From Cymbidium sinense (lineage: Eukaryota; Streptophyta; Magnoliopsida; Asparagales; Orchidaceae), in the NCBI GenBank assembly GCA_021442155.1, contig CM038222.1, forward strand, positions 55,485,352 through 55,549,351: a DNA stretch of 64,000 nucleotides, given 5' to 3'. The translations under genes and the position numbers were made by a program. This document shows, in pieces, positions 49,111-60,163 of this stretch (positions are counted from its first letter, which is position 1; each line of letters begins with the position of its first letter). The notes under the pieces were generated by a model. That model was not told where the DNA came from. It saw only the letters and a list, made by a program, of their open reading frames with translations, and did no database searches.

Positions 49111-49393
49111 GATTTAGAATTTGGATTTGAATTTAAGGTTTGGTTTGAGATTTGAATTTGGGTTTGATTTGAGAATGTGTATCTAGATTGGGTTTAGGTT
49201 ATAGGATAGGTGATTTCCTTAAGTTCTAAGGTATTGCCTAATCCTGAGATTAACCCTTCTAAGTCTCTAGACTTAGGTTAAGTGTTCACCTAATCACTAT
49301 AAGTATCTTATGAATGAAGAGTTCTTAGTGTCTAGAAGAGTCCTAAGTCTAAGAAGAGGAGATTAAGAGCTCACTCCAAAAGTGAGGTCAACA

Positions 49394-49838
49394 GTGATAA
49401 GATCTACAATAATTTATGGTGCAAAATGTTGGCCAATAAAAGAGAAGCATGAGACTTTAAGTGTTGCAGAGATGAGGATTCTCAGGTGGAAGAGTGGCTT
49501 TACTCCTAGAGATTAAATGCGAAATGAGTATGTTCGGGAAAATGTTGGAGTAGCTCTAGTGGCAGATAAGATTAAAGAGAGTTGCCTTAGATGGTTTGGC
49601 CACATAAAACATCGGCCGTCTAATGACCCGATTAGGATAACATATGCATTAGATTTGTCTTATGTTAAGAAAGGTAGAGGCAGACCTAAAAAGACATGGC
49701 TATGATGTATAAAAAAAACCTTAGTATACTTGAATTAAATGAGAATTTGACACATAATAGGACACAATGGAGACTAAGGATTCATGTAGCTGACCCCACT
49801 TGGTGGGATAAAGGCTTGTTGTTATTGTTGTTGTTGTG
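49394..49838 (+). pseudogene. RTE-type LINE 3' end, right piece, with (TTG)n tail
   Basis: Reads RSTIIYGAKCWPIKEKHETL, SVAEMRILRWKSG, NEYVRENVGVALVADKIKES and CLRWFGHIKHRP; then GRGRPKKTW, and in another frame RTQWRLRIHVADPTWWDKGL. This is the C-terminal region of plant RTE-clade LINE reverse transcriptases, which ends in ADP..WD..L. The DNA then ends in TTGTTATTGTTGTTGTTG, the usual simple-repeat tail of this clade. A TAG/TAA pair near 49509 and a frameshift near 49703 break it. It continues the piece at 9031-9133. Confidence 0.9.
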
Positions 49839-50224
49839 GTTTATTTGTTTTTTTAATAACTCATATTTAGTCCACTCCCTTCCTCTTTTCTTTTAAAGTT
49901 AATTATGTATACATGCTAAAATATATACTAAATATTTAATTATATTTACCTTAATATTTTTTTTGCTTAATTTTAACTTAATTTAACCGACTCCAATTTG
50001 CATTTTCAACATGTGTACAAATTCTTGCACTCTAACTTTTCATTATTATTGATAATCAAGATTATACTCTTATAAAATATATATATATATATACTTATTT
50101 ATCTTTTTTTTTGTGTTAATTATTGACCTCATTAATTTGCTTTCATCATAAATTTCTAAGAGATTTATATATCTTCTTGGTGCCATATTTGGAAACATTA
50201 GAGTTTTTTGTTTTTTAAACTTCT
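49839..50224. other. AT-rich spacer, nothing recognised
   Basis: No gene, repeat unit or element terminus is seen apart from a short (TA)n run at about 50076-50092. Confidence 0.5.
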
Positions 50225-50352
50225 TTTCTTCTCATTTTTTTCTTTTTTTAATTAGATTGTCAAAACTCATATTTACATGATATATTTATTATTTGTTATC
50301 TTCATGAAGCTTTATTGAGTCTTATTATGAAGTTGATATGTGGGTCAACAAA
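50225..50352 (+). repeat. Direct repeat flanking the inverted PMD pair, left copy
   Basis: The stretch with ATATTTATTATTTGTTATCT, TTATGAAGTTGATATG and GGTCAACAA matches 61655-61780 in the same orientation, although the PMD arms inside are inverted to each other. Confidence 0.7.
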
Positions 50353-50440
50353 TACCCCCAATTAAATATGGAGCACGCTTGCAGAGGACCATATTTGTTG
50401 CAAACCAGTTGACTCAATTGATCTTCAAACAAAAAAAAAT

Positions 50441-53400
50441 GACATTGCACTGATACTTTCACCTTGTAAGTGTTTGGAAGTAATTATGGATGTTAATGCA
50501 AACAATCATTCTCTTAATTTACATCATCGCAATGCCATTTCTTCAAGTTTTTTTAGTGTTGTATTTGAATTGAATATCACCTTCATAATTTTCTTGGCAT
50601 TTTATATTTGTCTTGTAATTTCTATAGAGAAAATGTTCAACTGCGATGAGGCCCACAAATATGTTAGCCAGAGAGCCTAGCGAGGATGCTATTTGGGCTG
50701 TTATTGATAGTCATGACCCTCGAAGGACTGTTGGAATTGAGGATAGGCTTGAGCAACATGTGAGATGCTTCTGACGTGACATCTACAATAATTTTTTGTG
50801 CGTTCGTCAATGCTTTTAGATTGCACACTCGAGCCTTCTATATTTGATTATCCGGGATAATGGGTGACTGCTGACAAACTAAAATGTGGAGAATATAATC
50901 CCTTGGATAGTATTGTTGATCATATTAGCTATGAGATCCATGATATCTTACAGCCAGCTGCTGATACCACTGCAGAAATTGAACAATCAAAACTGCTAAG
51001 TCATCTCCAATTGCAATCAAGCTCATTAGAGTGGCCTCAGGATTCTTCTATTGGAAAGCTTCCTACCCTCCCGCAAGGATATGTGACATGGGTCAAGTAT
51101 GCCTTACAAAAGCATAAGCACACTTTACAAATAACAGAAGTTTACAAGGCAGTGTATGCTTCTATATTTGACTTTGCAAATATTCCCCCTTCATGGGCAC
51201 GAGGGGTGATTGAGCTATGGGACTCTGGTAGCAATATGTGTTGGATTGGTCCTAAAGAATTAACCATTACATTATGGGATCTGTAAGTTTTATCATGATT
51301 GCCTATCTTTGGTCATCGTTACAAAGATTGTATTCCTCTTGATGAAGAGCTTTTTTGTAGACAGCTTCCTTTAATGGAAATCATCAAGGAGAGATGATTT
51401 TTCCATCCATTTATCCTGAGCTTTTGATTCACTATCGTCAGACATACAAGGCAACGGGCATGTCCATACAATCAAGAGCTACTATTATTACAGATGCTTG
51501 GATTCAGAGTTTTCTTCAAGAAGATAGCTTATCCCACCCAACTGCATCATTGAATGATCCCTTTGACCTTGGCTTAAAATATGGTGAACATTTATCTGAG
51601 TCCACTACCGAGCTGACTTTACCACATGGGTATCCTTCCCTAGCGAAATCAGGTATAAATGAAGATTTATCTTTAGTAGGATTCTTAGCTACTTGGCTTT
51701 GTATTTTTGTGTCCCTTGAGAAGGATCAGTGTGTCCCTCTTAGTAGCTAGTCAGATTTCTCAAGGTGAGCAACTGTCTCTAGCTCCGGTAGTGCTAGCTA
51801 GGATATTTAGAGTTTTGAAGATAATTTCTGAAAATAACTCTCATGAATCACGAGAACTAGCTTTACCTTGGCAATATGTATACACTTGAATTCACCTACA
51901 TGTTCATGGAGCTTTCGCCTACTTGGAGTGTCCCTCATACTTTTTGGATAAAGGATATCCCACTGTCATCCAATTATTGCAAGCATCACCTTTAAACGAT
52001 AGTATGTCTCTTTTCTTTTGCTCAGATCGTTTCTCTTTGATTCATCAACCAACTAGTTGGACTCTATTTGATCTGAGAGAGATGAAGATTATTGATGTGC
52101 TTGACCGAAAAGGAAGATATGCATTGATTCATGGTGGGAGAACTATTAAAGTGGCTGAATATTTATTGGTTTGCGACCTGGTTGGCTATGTTACTATTTT
52201 GGCCGCCTAATTATTTTAGAGGGATAACAACCTAATCGGGCAGCTCGTCAACTTGGATATTCTCAAGCAACTGCTTATGATGGAAGATCGTTCATTCCGG
52301 GAGTAGTTGATGCTCAACAGACTTATTAAGTGATCATAAAGACCCGATTGTATGCATCTTCCATGATGTGGGCAAACTTATTGAGGTTGGGCATAGGCTC
52401 ACAATTCTGCTTGGCTCCTTACAACAATCATACTATAATTAGTTATATACGTCTAACTTGGGTAAGATTTTCTTTTGTTCCTTTCTTAGTACGTGGTTCT
52501 CAAAAGTATGAATGCCAAGTAAAATTATTAGGAGTCCCACGATGTCAAAGGGTTCGTCGTGGTACTGATAGCAATAGAGGTATTGTTTCTCAACTCCTTT
52601 ACATTTTTTATTCATTATTGTTTAATCATTGACTTTCTTTTCTATCTCTCTTTTTATATGATAGGTGGAGGGGATACTCAAACTATGACAAAGAAGGATA
52701 CTTCTCTCCCTCGAGTATGAGTTCGTGAACCTTCTCCCAGTGGTGCTGAAGTTCTTATTCCCTCCAGTCGACGTAGACGACTTCATTAGATGGAACCTCC
52801 TCGAGGTTCAGCAGATTGGTCTGCAAGCCCAACTATAATGCAACTTCTAACTCCTGAGGAAGCTACTATTGAGGCTAGGATGCCAGTTGACGTTGCTCCT
52901 ACCATTTCTGAGAATTCTAGGGTCAGCCAATTTGACACTTTCTTGAGTGCCATTTTTCCTTCAATAGTTACGACGCCTCCAACCGATGTACCTTCTACTA
53001 TGGACTTCACCTCTACTTTTGACCTGGAGAAACATCAGAGATGAGAGATCCAATACACAGTAAGGGTCTTATTACTTCTACACTTGTTCAATTGATTCTT
53101 GATGTTATAGTGATGTCGGACCCTCCCTTGTTCGCGGATTTTCTAACCCCAATTGAGATGCCCAGCTTAAGCATACTTTACTCCTTTAGTCACTCTAAAT
53201 TCTTATATTCATAGTGCATTATTTCACTTTGAAGATAATATTGATGAATTTATATTTTCTTTGTGTAGTGCTTGAGGGAGTAGATTATCAATCAGAAATA
53301 TATCATAGATACTCTTTAGCTCCAAATTCTCGTAATCATGACATGCAAGATAACAACCTTATGTTCTTGCGGGATGTGATTTCTAGGCTAACTCGAAGAT

Positions 53401-53529
53401 CACTGGAGTCACTAGATTGCTTCATTGCAGCCATTGACACCTTGGATCTTTTGGCTCGTATTGGATTAGAGGAGGATATGCTTAGATATTGGAAGTTGCT
53501 ATGCCAAGAGGTTGAGTTCATAATCTAGT
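50441..53529 (+). pseudogene. PMD-like pseudogene, left arm of the inverted pair
   Basis: Conceptual pieces in changing frames resemble plant mobile domain (aminotransferase-like PMD) proteins carried by plant transposons. They include WVKYALQKHKHTLQITEVYK, IPPSWARGVIELWDSGSNMC, WIGPKELTITLWDL, LPIFGHRYKDCIPLDEELF, RATIITDAWIQSFLQEDSLS, GEQLSLAPVVLARIFRVL, RKGRYALIHGGRTIKVAEY, a YNNHTIISYIRLTWVRFSF segment, a proline-rich linker (52790-53040) and a coiled-coil-like tail with NNLMFLRDVISRLTRRS. A probable intron lies at about 52580-52664 (GTATTG...GATAG). Stops at 51284-51286 (TAA) and 51296-51298 (TGA), plus later frameshifts, kill it. The PMD assignment rests on remembered family features, not a search. 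Confidence 0.6.
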
Positions 53530-54210
53530 AGTGATGCTTGTCTACTCAATCAGCTCCTAAAACCTAAGTCTAAAGATTATTTATTTATTGTCATATGTTT
53601 TATTTGTACACATTCATAAACATTCATACAATGCTTAAAAGAAGTAACATTGGTAGAAATACATGATGATGAAGGATACAATCACTAATGAAGATGAAAT
53701 AATGCAGTCACAAAGATTACACCAAAAAGTAAAGTAGTACAATCACAGAAGCTACATCAAATGAAAAGGATGAAAAGGGTACATCAAGGTAGTCAGCTCT
53801 ATAACTCTCGGAGTTGTGTAGTAATGGTGGAAAGTGTCTGGTACTCAGCTTCAACAACTTGAAGCTCTTCTACAGCTCGAGCTAGTGTAGCATCAGTGTC
53901 TGTCATAATGCGGTATTTGATCTAAGATCGACTCTGCTCCCTCTCTAAAGCTCGGGTATGTCTATCGTGATGCATCAAAAGGTCACACTTACAAGATGAT
54001 GAGCTTGTGAACTCCTTCCAAAGACTCTTCAACTTGACGGTGAGCTTGTCTATCTCACCCACAATGTCAGTGGATCTTTGGCGGAGCCTCCTTAAAGCCT
54101 CTAAACTCATCGAGAGCCAAGTCAGAAGCCTCTCGTCGAATCTTGACCCGCACACGAAGCTCTGGTAGTGATGCTCTGGTCCGCGCAATGGAAAGAGACT
54201 TCAATTGCCA
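53530..54210 (-). pseudogene. Spacer between PMD arms, with C-terminal extension of the right-arm copy
   Basis: The minus-strand frames at 53922-54188 and the 5' part of the 54067-54510 frame continue the right-arm protein past where the left arm stops: KIRREASDLALDEFRGFKEA and, in another frame, SLEALRRLRQRSTDIVGEID, a charged heptad-like segment. The rest (53560-53780) is A-rich with no frame. The left arm lacks this part, so it is 3'-truncated relative to the right arm. Confidence 0.5.
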
Positions 54211-55851
54211 GATTATGAACTCAACCTCTCGACATAGCAACTCCCAATATCTAAGCATATCCTCCTCTAATCCAATACAAACCAAAAGATCCAAGGTTTC
54301 ATTGGCATATGGAATGAAGTGATCTAGTGACTCTGGTGATCTTGGAGTTAACCTAGAAATCACATCTCGTAAGAACATAAGGTTGTTATCTTGCATGTCA
54401 CGATTATGGGGATCTAAACTTGAAGAGTGTCTATGATATATTTCTGATTGATAATCAACTCTCTCAGGAACTACACAAAGGAAACATAAATTCATCAATA
54501 TTATCTTCAAAGTGAAATAATGAACTATGAATATAAGAATTTAGAGTGACTAAAGGAGTAAAGTATGCCTAAGCTGGGCATCTTAATTGGGGTTTGAAAG
54601 TCCTCGAATGAGGGAGGGTCCAGCATCGATGTAACATCAAGGGTCAACAGAACAAGTGCAGAAGTATCAAAATCCTCACTATGAATTGGATCCCTTATCT
54701 CTGATGTTTTTCTAGGCCAAAAAGTAGAGGTGAAGCCCATAAAAGAAGGCACATCAGTTGGAGGCGTCATAACTATTGAAGGAAAAATGTCACTGGGTCA
54801 ATTGAAATTCTAGTGGTAGGAGCAGCCAACGACATCCTAAGCTCAAGAGCAGCTTCCTCAGGAGTTAGAAGTTGCCTTAGAGCTAGGTTGCAGACCAATC
54901 TGATGAAGTCATCTACGTCAACCAGAGGGAGTAGAAACTTCAACACCGTTGCGAGAAGGCTCACAAACTTGTACCCGAGGGAGAGATGTATCCTCCTTTG
55001 TCATAGTTTGAGTATCCCCTCCACCTATCATACAAAAAAGAGAGAGAAAAGAAAGTCAATGATTAAAGAATAATGAATAAAAAATGTAAAGGAGTTGAGA
55101 AACAATACCTCTATTGCTCTCAGTACAGTGATGAACCCTTTGACTTCGTGGGACTCCTAATAATCTCACCTGGTGTTCATACTTTCGAGAACCACGTTCT
55201 AAGAAAGGAGAAAAAGACAATCTTACCAAAGTTAGATGCATATAACTAATTCCAGTATGATTGTTGTAAGGAGCCAAGTGAAATCTTGAGCCTCTGCCCA
55301 ACCTCAATAATTGTGCCCACATCATGGAAGCTGTATACAATTGGGTCTCTATGGGCACTGAATCAGTCTGTCGAGCATCAACTACTCTTGGAATGAATGA
55401 TCTTCCATCATAAGCAGTTGCTTGAGAATATTTAAATTGATGAGTTGCCCGATTAGGTTGGTATCCCTCCAAAATAATTGAGCGACCAAAATGATAACAT
55501 AGGCAACTAGGTCTCAAACCAATAAAATATTCAGCCACTTTAATAGTTCTCCCACCATGAATCAATGTATATCTTCCTCTTCGGTCAAGCGCATTAGTAA
55601 TCTCCACCTCTCTCAAATCAAATGGGAGTCCAACTAGTTCAGGTTGAAGAATCAAAGAGAAACAATCTACAATTAGATGTGGAGCAAAGAAAAAGAGATG
55701 TACTCGCTCCCATTCCAAGGTGGATGATGCTTGGATAATTGGATGACAGTGGGATATCCTTTATCCAAGAAGTATAAGGGACACTCCAAGCAAGCTAAAG
55801 CTCCATGAACATGTAGGCGAATCCAGGCGTATACATATTGCCATGGTAAAG
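54211..55851 (-). pseudogene. PMD-like pseudogene, right arm, 3' half
   Basis: Inverted copy of 51860-53529. It holds the longest open frames of the pair: 220 codons at 55056-55718, including RRGRYTLIHGGRTIKVAEYF, SQATAYDGRSFIPRVVDARQ and YNNHTGISYMHLTLVRLSF; and 147 codons at 54067-54510, including NNLMFLRDVISRLTPRSPES. These cover the second half of the PMD-like region and the helical tail; the probable intron lies at about 55027-55112. At 55851 it is cut by a family-2 LTR. The 5' half lies at 60164-61605. Confidence 0.6.
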
Positions 55852-56689
55852 TGTGGGCTCCGAAACTTCGCCACCAACCTCTTTGATGAAAAGAGTGTTT
55901 TAAAGTGTAGATGAGATAGTAGATAAGACACTACCAGATTTCATCCTCATTTGGTGAGAACTTTAGATCGGTTCCGCCTATAGCCTTATAGTTAATTACC
56001 CTCCTAGTAAGTGAGAGAGAACTTGATTAATGTTGATTAATGTAGCGTATAGTAGCAGCATGTAGAGTTTTAGGATTTGAGATATGAAATTCATCATTAT
56101 AGCTTAAACCGGATGGTTGGGAGAATGATGGCGTGCCCGATCTAGATCTCATGGTTCCATCATCCGGCGCGGCCCAGTCTACTTAGTCGAGGAGGTAGTG
56201 ACTTGATAAGGATCTCATCGAACATATGTGTTACGCCATCCAAGAAATTCTTATAGACACGGGGTGATGTAGGGGCAAGGCTTAAGTCTACCTTAGCTAA
56301 CATAAGGTTGTTCGTCTTATCAAGTATACCCTATGATTCACAACTCAAAGGGCAAAGCCATTAGGGAGCATACGGGATACGGTCGTGATCATAATATAAT
56401 GGAGTCGGACCAAAACCACCGTCGAGATTCGATCGTGCTTCATCTGGAACTATGACCAAGCCACGGTCGAGGACACAGCCACGCCTTACTAGCAAGAGAT
56501 TGATTGAGTGAATATAATTGAACACTTGATTTGACATTGGCTCCTTTGTGAGCTAGAGTTTTCTTAATTTGTCATCCTCGATAAACTGTTGCGAAAGGTG
56601 AATGAATTAAATTTGATTTAAATTTTTAGTGATAGGGTTTCATTTGAGCAGTTTTAGATTGATATGTGAAAATTGATTTAAAAAAAATT

Positions 56690-57200
56690 ATTAATTAGAA
56701 TATATTTAAGAGCTTTAGATCTAAACTATTTAGCTAATAGAGGATTAGATCTACTATCACCACGTAATCAATTTTTTCTATTTCGATTTGAAACTCTTAT
56801 TATAAGTTTTTAGGTTTTGTTAAGCACTTAAGACTAAACCGGGAAGCAACCTGCGCAGCATCCTCAGACACTTGAATTCAAGCATTTAGCTAGTGTCGAG
56901 GCACATGCGGGTGTATTGTAAGAATTTAGGTAATTTTATGTTTGAATTAAGAGCTTTAGATCAACTCGCTTAGCTAAGAGGATCGATCTACTATCAGACG
57001 TAATTAGCTTCTATATTTTTTTGAGTTGAAATTCTTATAATATATTTTTAGATTTTGTTAACCCCAATCTGTCCCAAGACTAAACCAGCAACCCACAACA
57101 TACACTTGAATTTAAGCATTCAGCATAGTGTCGGAGCTCATGCGGGTGTATAATAATTTTAGGTAATTTTGTGTTTGAATTATGAGATTGGATTTCAGAT
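56690..57200 (+). repeat. Two tandem units (about 240-250 bp) in LTR copy C
   Basis: Blocks TTAAGAGCTTTAGATC, CTATTAGCTAA-GAGGAT-AGATC, CTTATTATAAGTTTTTAG and CAGCATAGTGTCGGAGC recur at about 56708/56947, 56735/56975 and so on. Counterpart of the three units in copy A. Confidence 0.75.
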
Positions 57201-57964
57201 TTTTCATTTAATTCCAACTTTAGCCTGTGCAGCCTTTTCGCACATTAAAATTTGCACTTAAAATCTCTATGTCCGAGCACATGTACGTGTTTATAGCTTA
57301 TATAATTTCATCTAATTAGTAATTTCATTGATTTTGAAGATCATAATTAGAATGAAATTCCTTAATTTTTGTTTAAAAGAAGCCTTATGATTTTTGTAGA
57401 TTTTGATTTAATATCGCATTCTGTCTGCTTGTACAAAGGTTGCAGATCTGGTGGCGAAGAAGACATTTTGATTTAGATTGTAGTTTAAAATACTACTGGC
57501 ACTTAGTTTATTTGTTGAGTTTTTGTAATTTTTTTAACTTGATTATGCTTAATTTACATCAATTTTGATAAGTTATGTCGATTTCAGTGTTTGTTGCTTT
57601 AGCCCTACTCATGCTTATCAACAAGCATAGTAATCACCTCCACATTCGTATAAGAGTTATTAAACTCAATTTGGATTTATCCTTAGATTTTGAGTTTATT
57701 GCAAATTTGTTATGAGTTTGTGAGTTTAATATTAGCCTCTCCCAAAGTTTGTGAGTTTAATATTAACCTCCCCTAAATTTCACTTAGATTTTAAATGAAT
57801 ATTCTATTCTTTCCAAAATTTGCTTTTGAAGGTTCCCAATTTCTTGTTTCATATTTTTAAGTTTAAAATTAAAGTTTCCCTATTTAGCTCTTAAGTCAGC
57901 TCATTTCACTCTCCCATTTTTCCTAACTCAAAAGATTTTTTGACAACCTCCAGTCATCCTGTAT

Positions 57965-58260
57965 TACGGGGTGTTTTTTTACTACGCCTATTGAGCATAG
58001 TGAGTGGTGCTTGCGACACCAGCCGTTCTGCCGCGTCTCTACGAACGCATTTAAACTGAAAGATGACATACAATACAATATATATTCCCCCCCCCTTTTA
58101 AGTCAAAAGACAAAATTCGATTTCATCTAGAGCGAGCGACATCTAACAAGTGGTGGCTTACTCGGTACACCCTGCTGAGCATAGCGAGCGGTGTCTTGCG
58201 ACACCACAGCCTTATTTTTTCATCTCGTTGCATCCTGCTGAGCACAACGAGGTCTTCAAA
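57965..58260 (+). repeat. Duplicated GCTGAGCATAGCGAGCGGTG block
   Basis: The block (C/T)TGAGCATAG(C/T)GAG(C/T)GGTG followed by CTTGCGACACCA lies at about 57990 and again at about 58172, with a third partial match near 58232. The same block is single at about 720 in LTR copy A (inverted). Confidence 0.7.
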
Positions 58261-58385
58261 CCTGCAAAGAAACACAAGCATGTATATATATTCACATTCA
58301 CAGATCCCACATGTTCTGACACATTTTTGCGCTGTAAGGCTCGGCAAAGGAATGGGGTTAGGTATGCGATTGGGAAAGTAAGGTA

Positions 58386-58765
58386 AGAAGTGCGACGCCG
58401 AAAATCAAAAGAAGAATTCTCCTGCTGACGATGTTTTTCCCCGATTTGCGATGCAGTGGAAACAAGACGACTAAAGCGGTGCGACGCCGAAAATTGAAGG
58501 AAGACTTCACCTGCTGACGATGTTCTTCCCCAATTTGCGGTGCAGCGGAAAAGGGACGACTAAAGCTGGGTGCGACGCGAAATTGAAGGAAGAATTCGTG
58601 ACGATGTTCTTCCCGATTTACGACAAATAAATGAGCATGCTAGAAAAGCGAAATTCTATAATGTTCTTCCCGACTTGCAGACAAAAAATAAGACATTAAA
58701 GCGGGGTGCGACAAAAAATCGAAGGAAGAATCCCGCTCACGATGTTCTTCCCGATTTTGCAGGTG
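58386..58765 (+). repeat. Tandem array, 60-95 bp units, in LTR copy C
   Basis: Four to five units, each with GTGCGACGCCGAAAAT, GAAGGAAGAATTC and GACGATGTTCTTCCCCGATT blocks (about 58390, 58480, 58570, 58650 and 58705). Inverted counterpart of 1-345. Confidence 0.85.
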
Positions 58766-59374
58766 GAGGAGGTTCGGTGAGCATACAGCAGCTTGTGGCA
58801 GAAGTTTGTGGGATGCACCGCCAGTTTATGCTGAGCTGGGAATGGGCTACAAGGAAAGAGGTTTGTTGGTTGGCGGGTGGGGCTGGAGGAAGAGACCATG
58901 GGTCGGGGAAGGAGGAAGCCATGGGGCAGCCCGGAGCTATTTCACCGGTCGCAGAAGCGGAATGGACGACTGTCTTGTGGTCGAGACAACAGTTTCACTG
59001 GATGGGCGGATTTTGGAACAGGCGAGATGGAACAATGGAAATGAGAGGGAGAGGAGATTACCTTTCCTTTTTTTTTCTTTTTGGTTTTCCGATGAAAGAG
59101 GGAGACTGCATGAGAGATGAGACATGGGTGAGAATGAGAGTGGGAGAGAATGAGGAGGGAAGTTGTAGAATGAGGGGGAGTGGTTTTCTTTTCCGTTTTT
59201 TTTATTTCTTTTTCAGAAAACTGAAAATAGGAGGGACGGTTGAGCATGAGGGTAATTTGGGGATTTTTTAATAAATTTAAAGTTATTAAAGGATTTTAAT
59301 GTGGATTTCACGTTGATAAATGTACATAGTCAATATATATATATTGATTTAGGGTAATTTCATTATTCTGAACG

Positions 59375-60115
59375 CAATGGTGCAGTCCGTTTCACGATCG
59401 GAGGCCATTTGGTTCAAGTCGGTGCCAAATTGAGTCAATTTCAGCTAAAATGCGCGTTGCCACTTTTGATCGCTTTATTTTCACACAGACTCGTTCGAAT
59501 TGAGTGTGAACAATCTTATTTGATAGATTTTGGCATTTCGAATCCAATGACATGATCAATTTCATGAATGGAGGTTGTTTGATCCTTATCGGCACCTCCG
59601 ACCGATATATACGACGCGACGATTCGGCTGGCTGTTTTCGTTCATGCAATATTTATATCCTGACCAATTTTGACGTTCTGAAAGCGATGTCGAAGTCCGT
59701 TCGTCGATCAGAGGTCATTTGAGTTGACTTTGGTGACATCTAGTGCATTTCAGCCTCGATTTACGACTATCACTTCAAATCACTCGATATTTGCACAGAC
59801 TCGTCCGAATTGAGCACGGATAGTCTCATTTGATAGATTTTGATGTTTTGAAGCTAACGGCATGATCAATTTCATAAACGAAGACATCGTCGCAGCTTCC
59901 TAACTTTGATATACACGTCGACACATTGTTAGCTCGCGTGCTTAAACAATTGCTCGTTAGATTTTGCAATATCGATATTCTGATCGATTCGACATTCTGA
60001 ACGCGATGGCGAAGTCCTTCCTTCATCGATCAGAGGACGTTTCGACCATTTTCAGTGACATCCAGTGCATTTTGACCTTGATTTGCACACTGTCACCTCC
60101 GAAGTCCGCCAAATT
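59375..60115 (+). repeat. Tandem repeat of about 312 bp, 2.4 units, near the 3' end of copy C
   Basis: The block GCGATG(G/T)CGAAGTCCGTT followed by GATCGGAGG-CATTT, CACAGACTCGT(C/T)CGAATTGAG, TTTGATAGATTTTG and CATGATCAATTTCAT occurs at about 59380, 59690 and, partially, 60003. CG dinucleotides are frequent here compared with the surroundings. Confidence 0.85.
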
Positions 60116-60163
60116 CGATTTATGGGCTTGTCTTGATTTATGACACATATATGGAGGTCAACA

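Larger units (their letters stand above)
42603..49393 (-). mobile_element. Solo LTR 4 (minus strand), 5' and middle portion
   Basis: The minus strand starts at 49393 with TGTTGACCTCACTTTTGG and follows LTRs 1-3 in order: TTGACC-rich region (47780-48620), CpG patch (46741-47040), AT-rich middle, and the block around 43150-43250 equivalent to 14650-14770. It stops at 42603, where the plus-strand element 9901-42602 inserted; the remaining 767 bases are at 9134-9900. It sits in an RTE LINE with target duplication ATGAT/GTGAT. Its only internal oddities are an (ATT)n run and a duplication at 42689-42975. Confidence 0.9.
55852..60163 (+). mobile_element. Family-2 solo LTR, copy C (complete, 4312 bp)
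   Basis: Starts TGTGGGCTCCGAAACTTCGC, ends ATATGGAGGTCAACA, and is flanked by a perfect 5-bp target duplication TAAAG (55847-55851 and 60164-60168). The interrupted PMD sequence matches the uninterrupted left arm at 51850-51875, so the insertion point is certain. No internal domain, primer-binding site or second LTR is present, which makes a solo LTR the simplest reading; a short non-autonomous element is the alternative. Copies A and B are its relatives. A 233-codon frame (58570-59271) over the 58386-58765 tandem array and a G-rich stretch is considered non-coding, because its first part repeats with the array and has no recognised motif. Confidence 0.88.

Noticed and set aside
50474..50680. 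Small membrane protein (hydrophobic segment LNITFIIFLAFYICLVI)
   Set aside because: The segment is AT-rich, borders a splice-acceptor-like CTATAG and is part of the duplicated PMD pseudogene, so it is more likely intronic.
58570..59271. 233-codon open frame, the longest in the window
   Set aside because: Its first third is made of the LTR tandem array (VLPDL recurs with the repeat) and the rest is a G-rich low-complexity stretch within a solo LTR. No domain or homologous frame in copy A.
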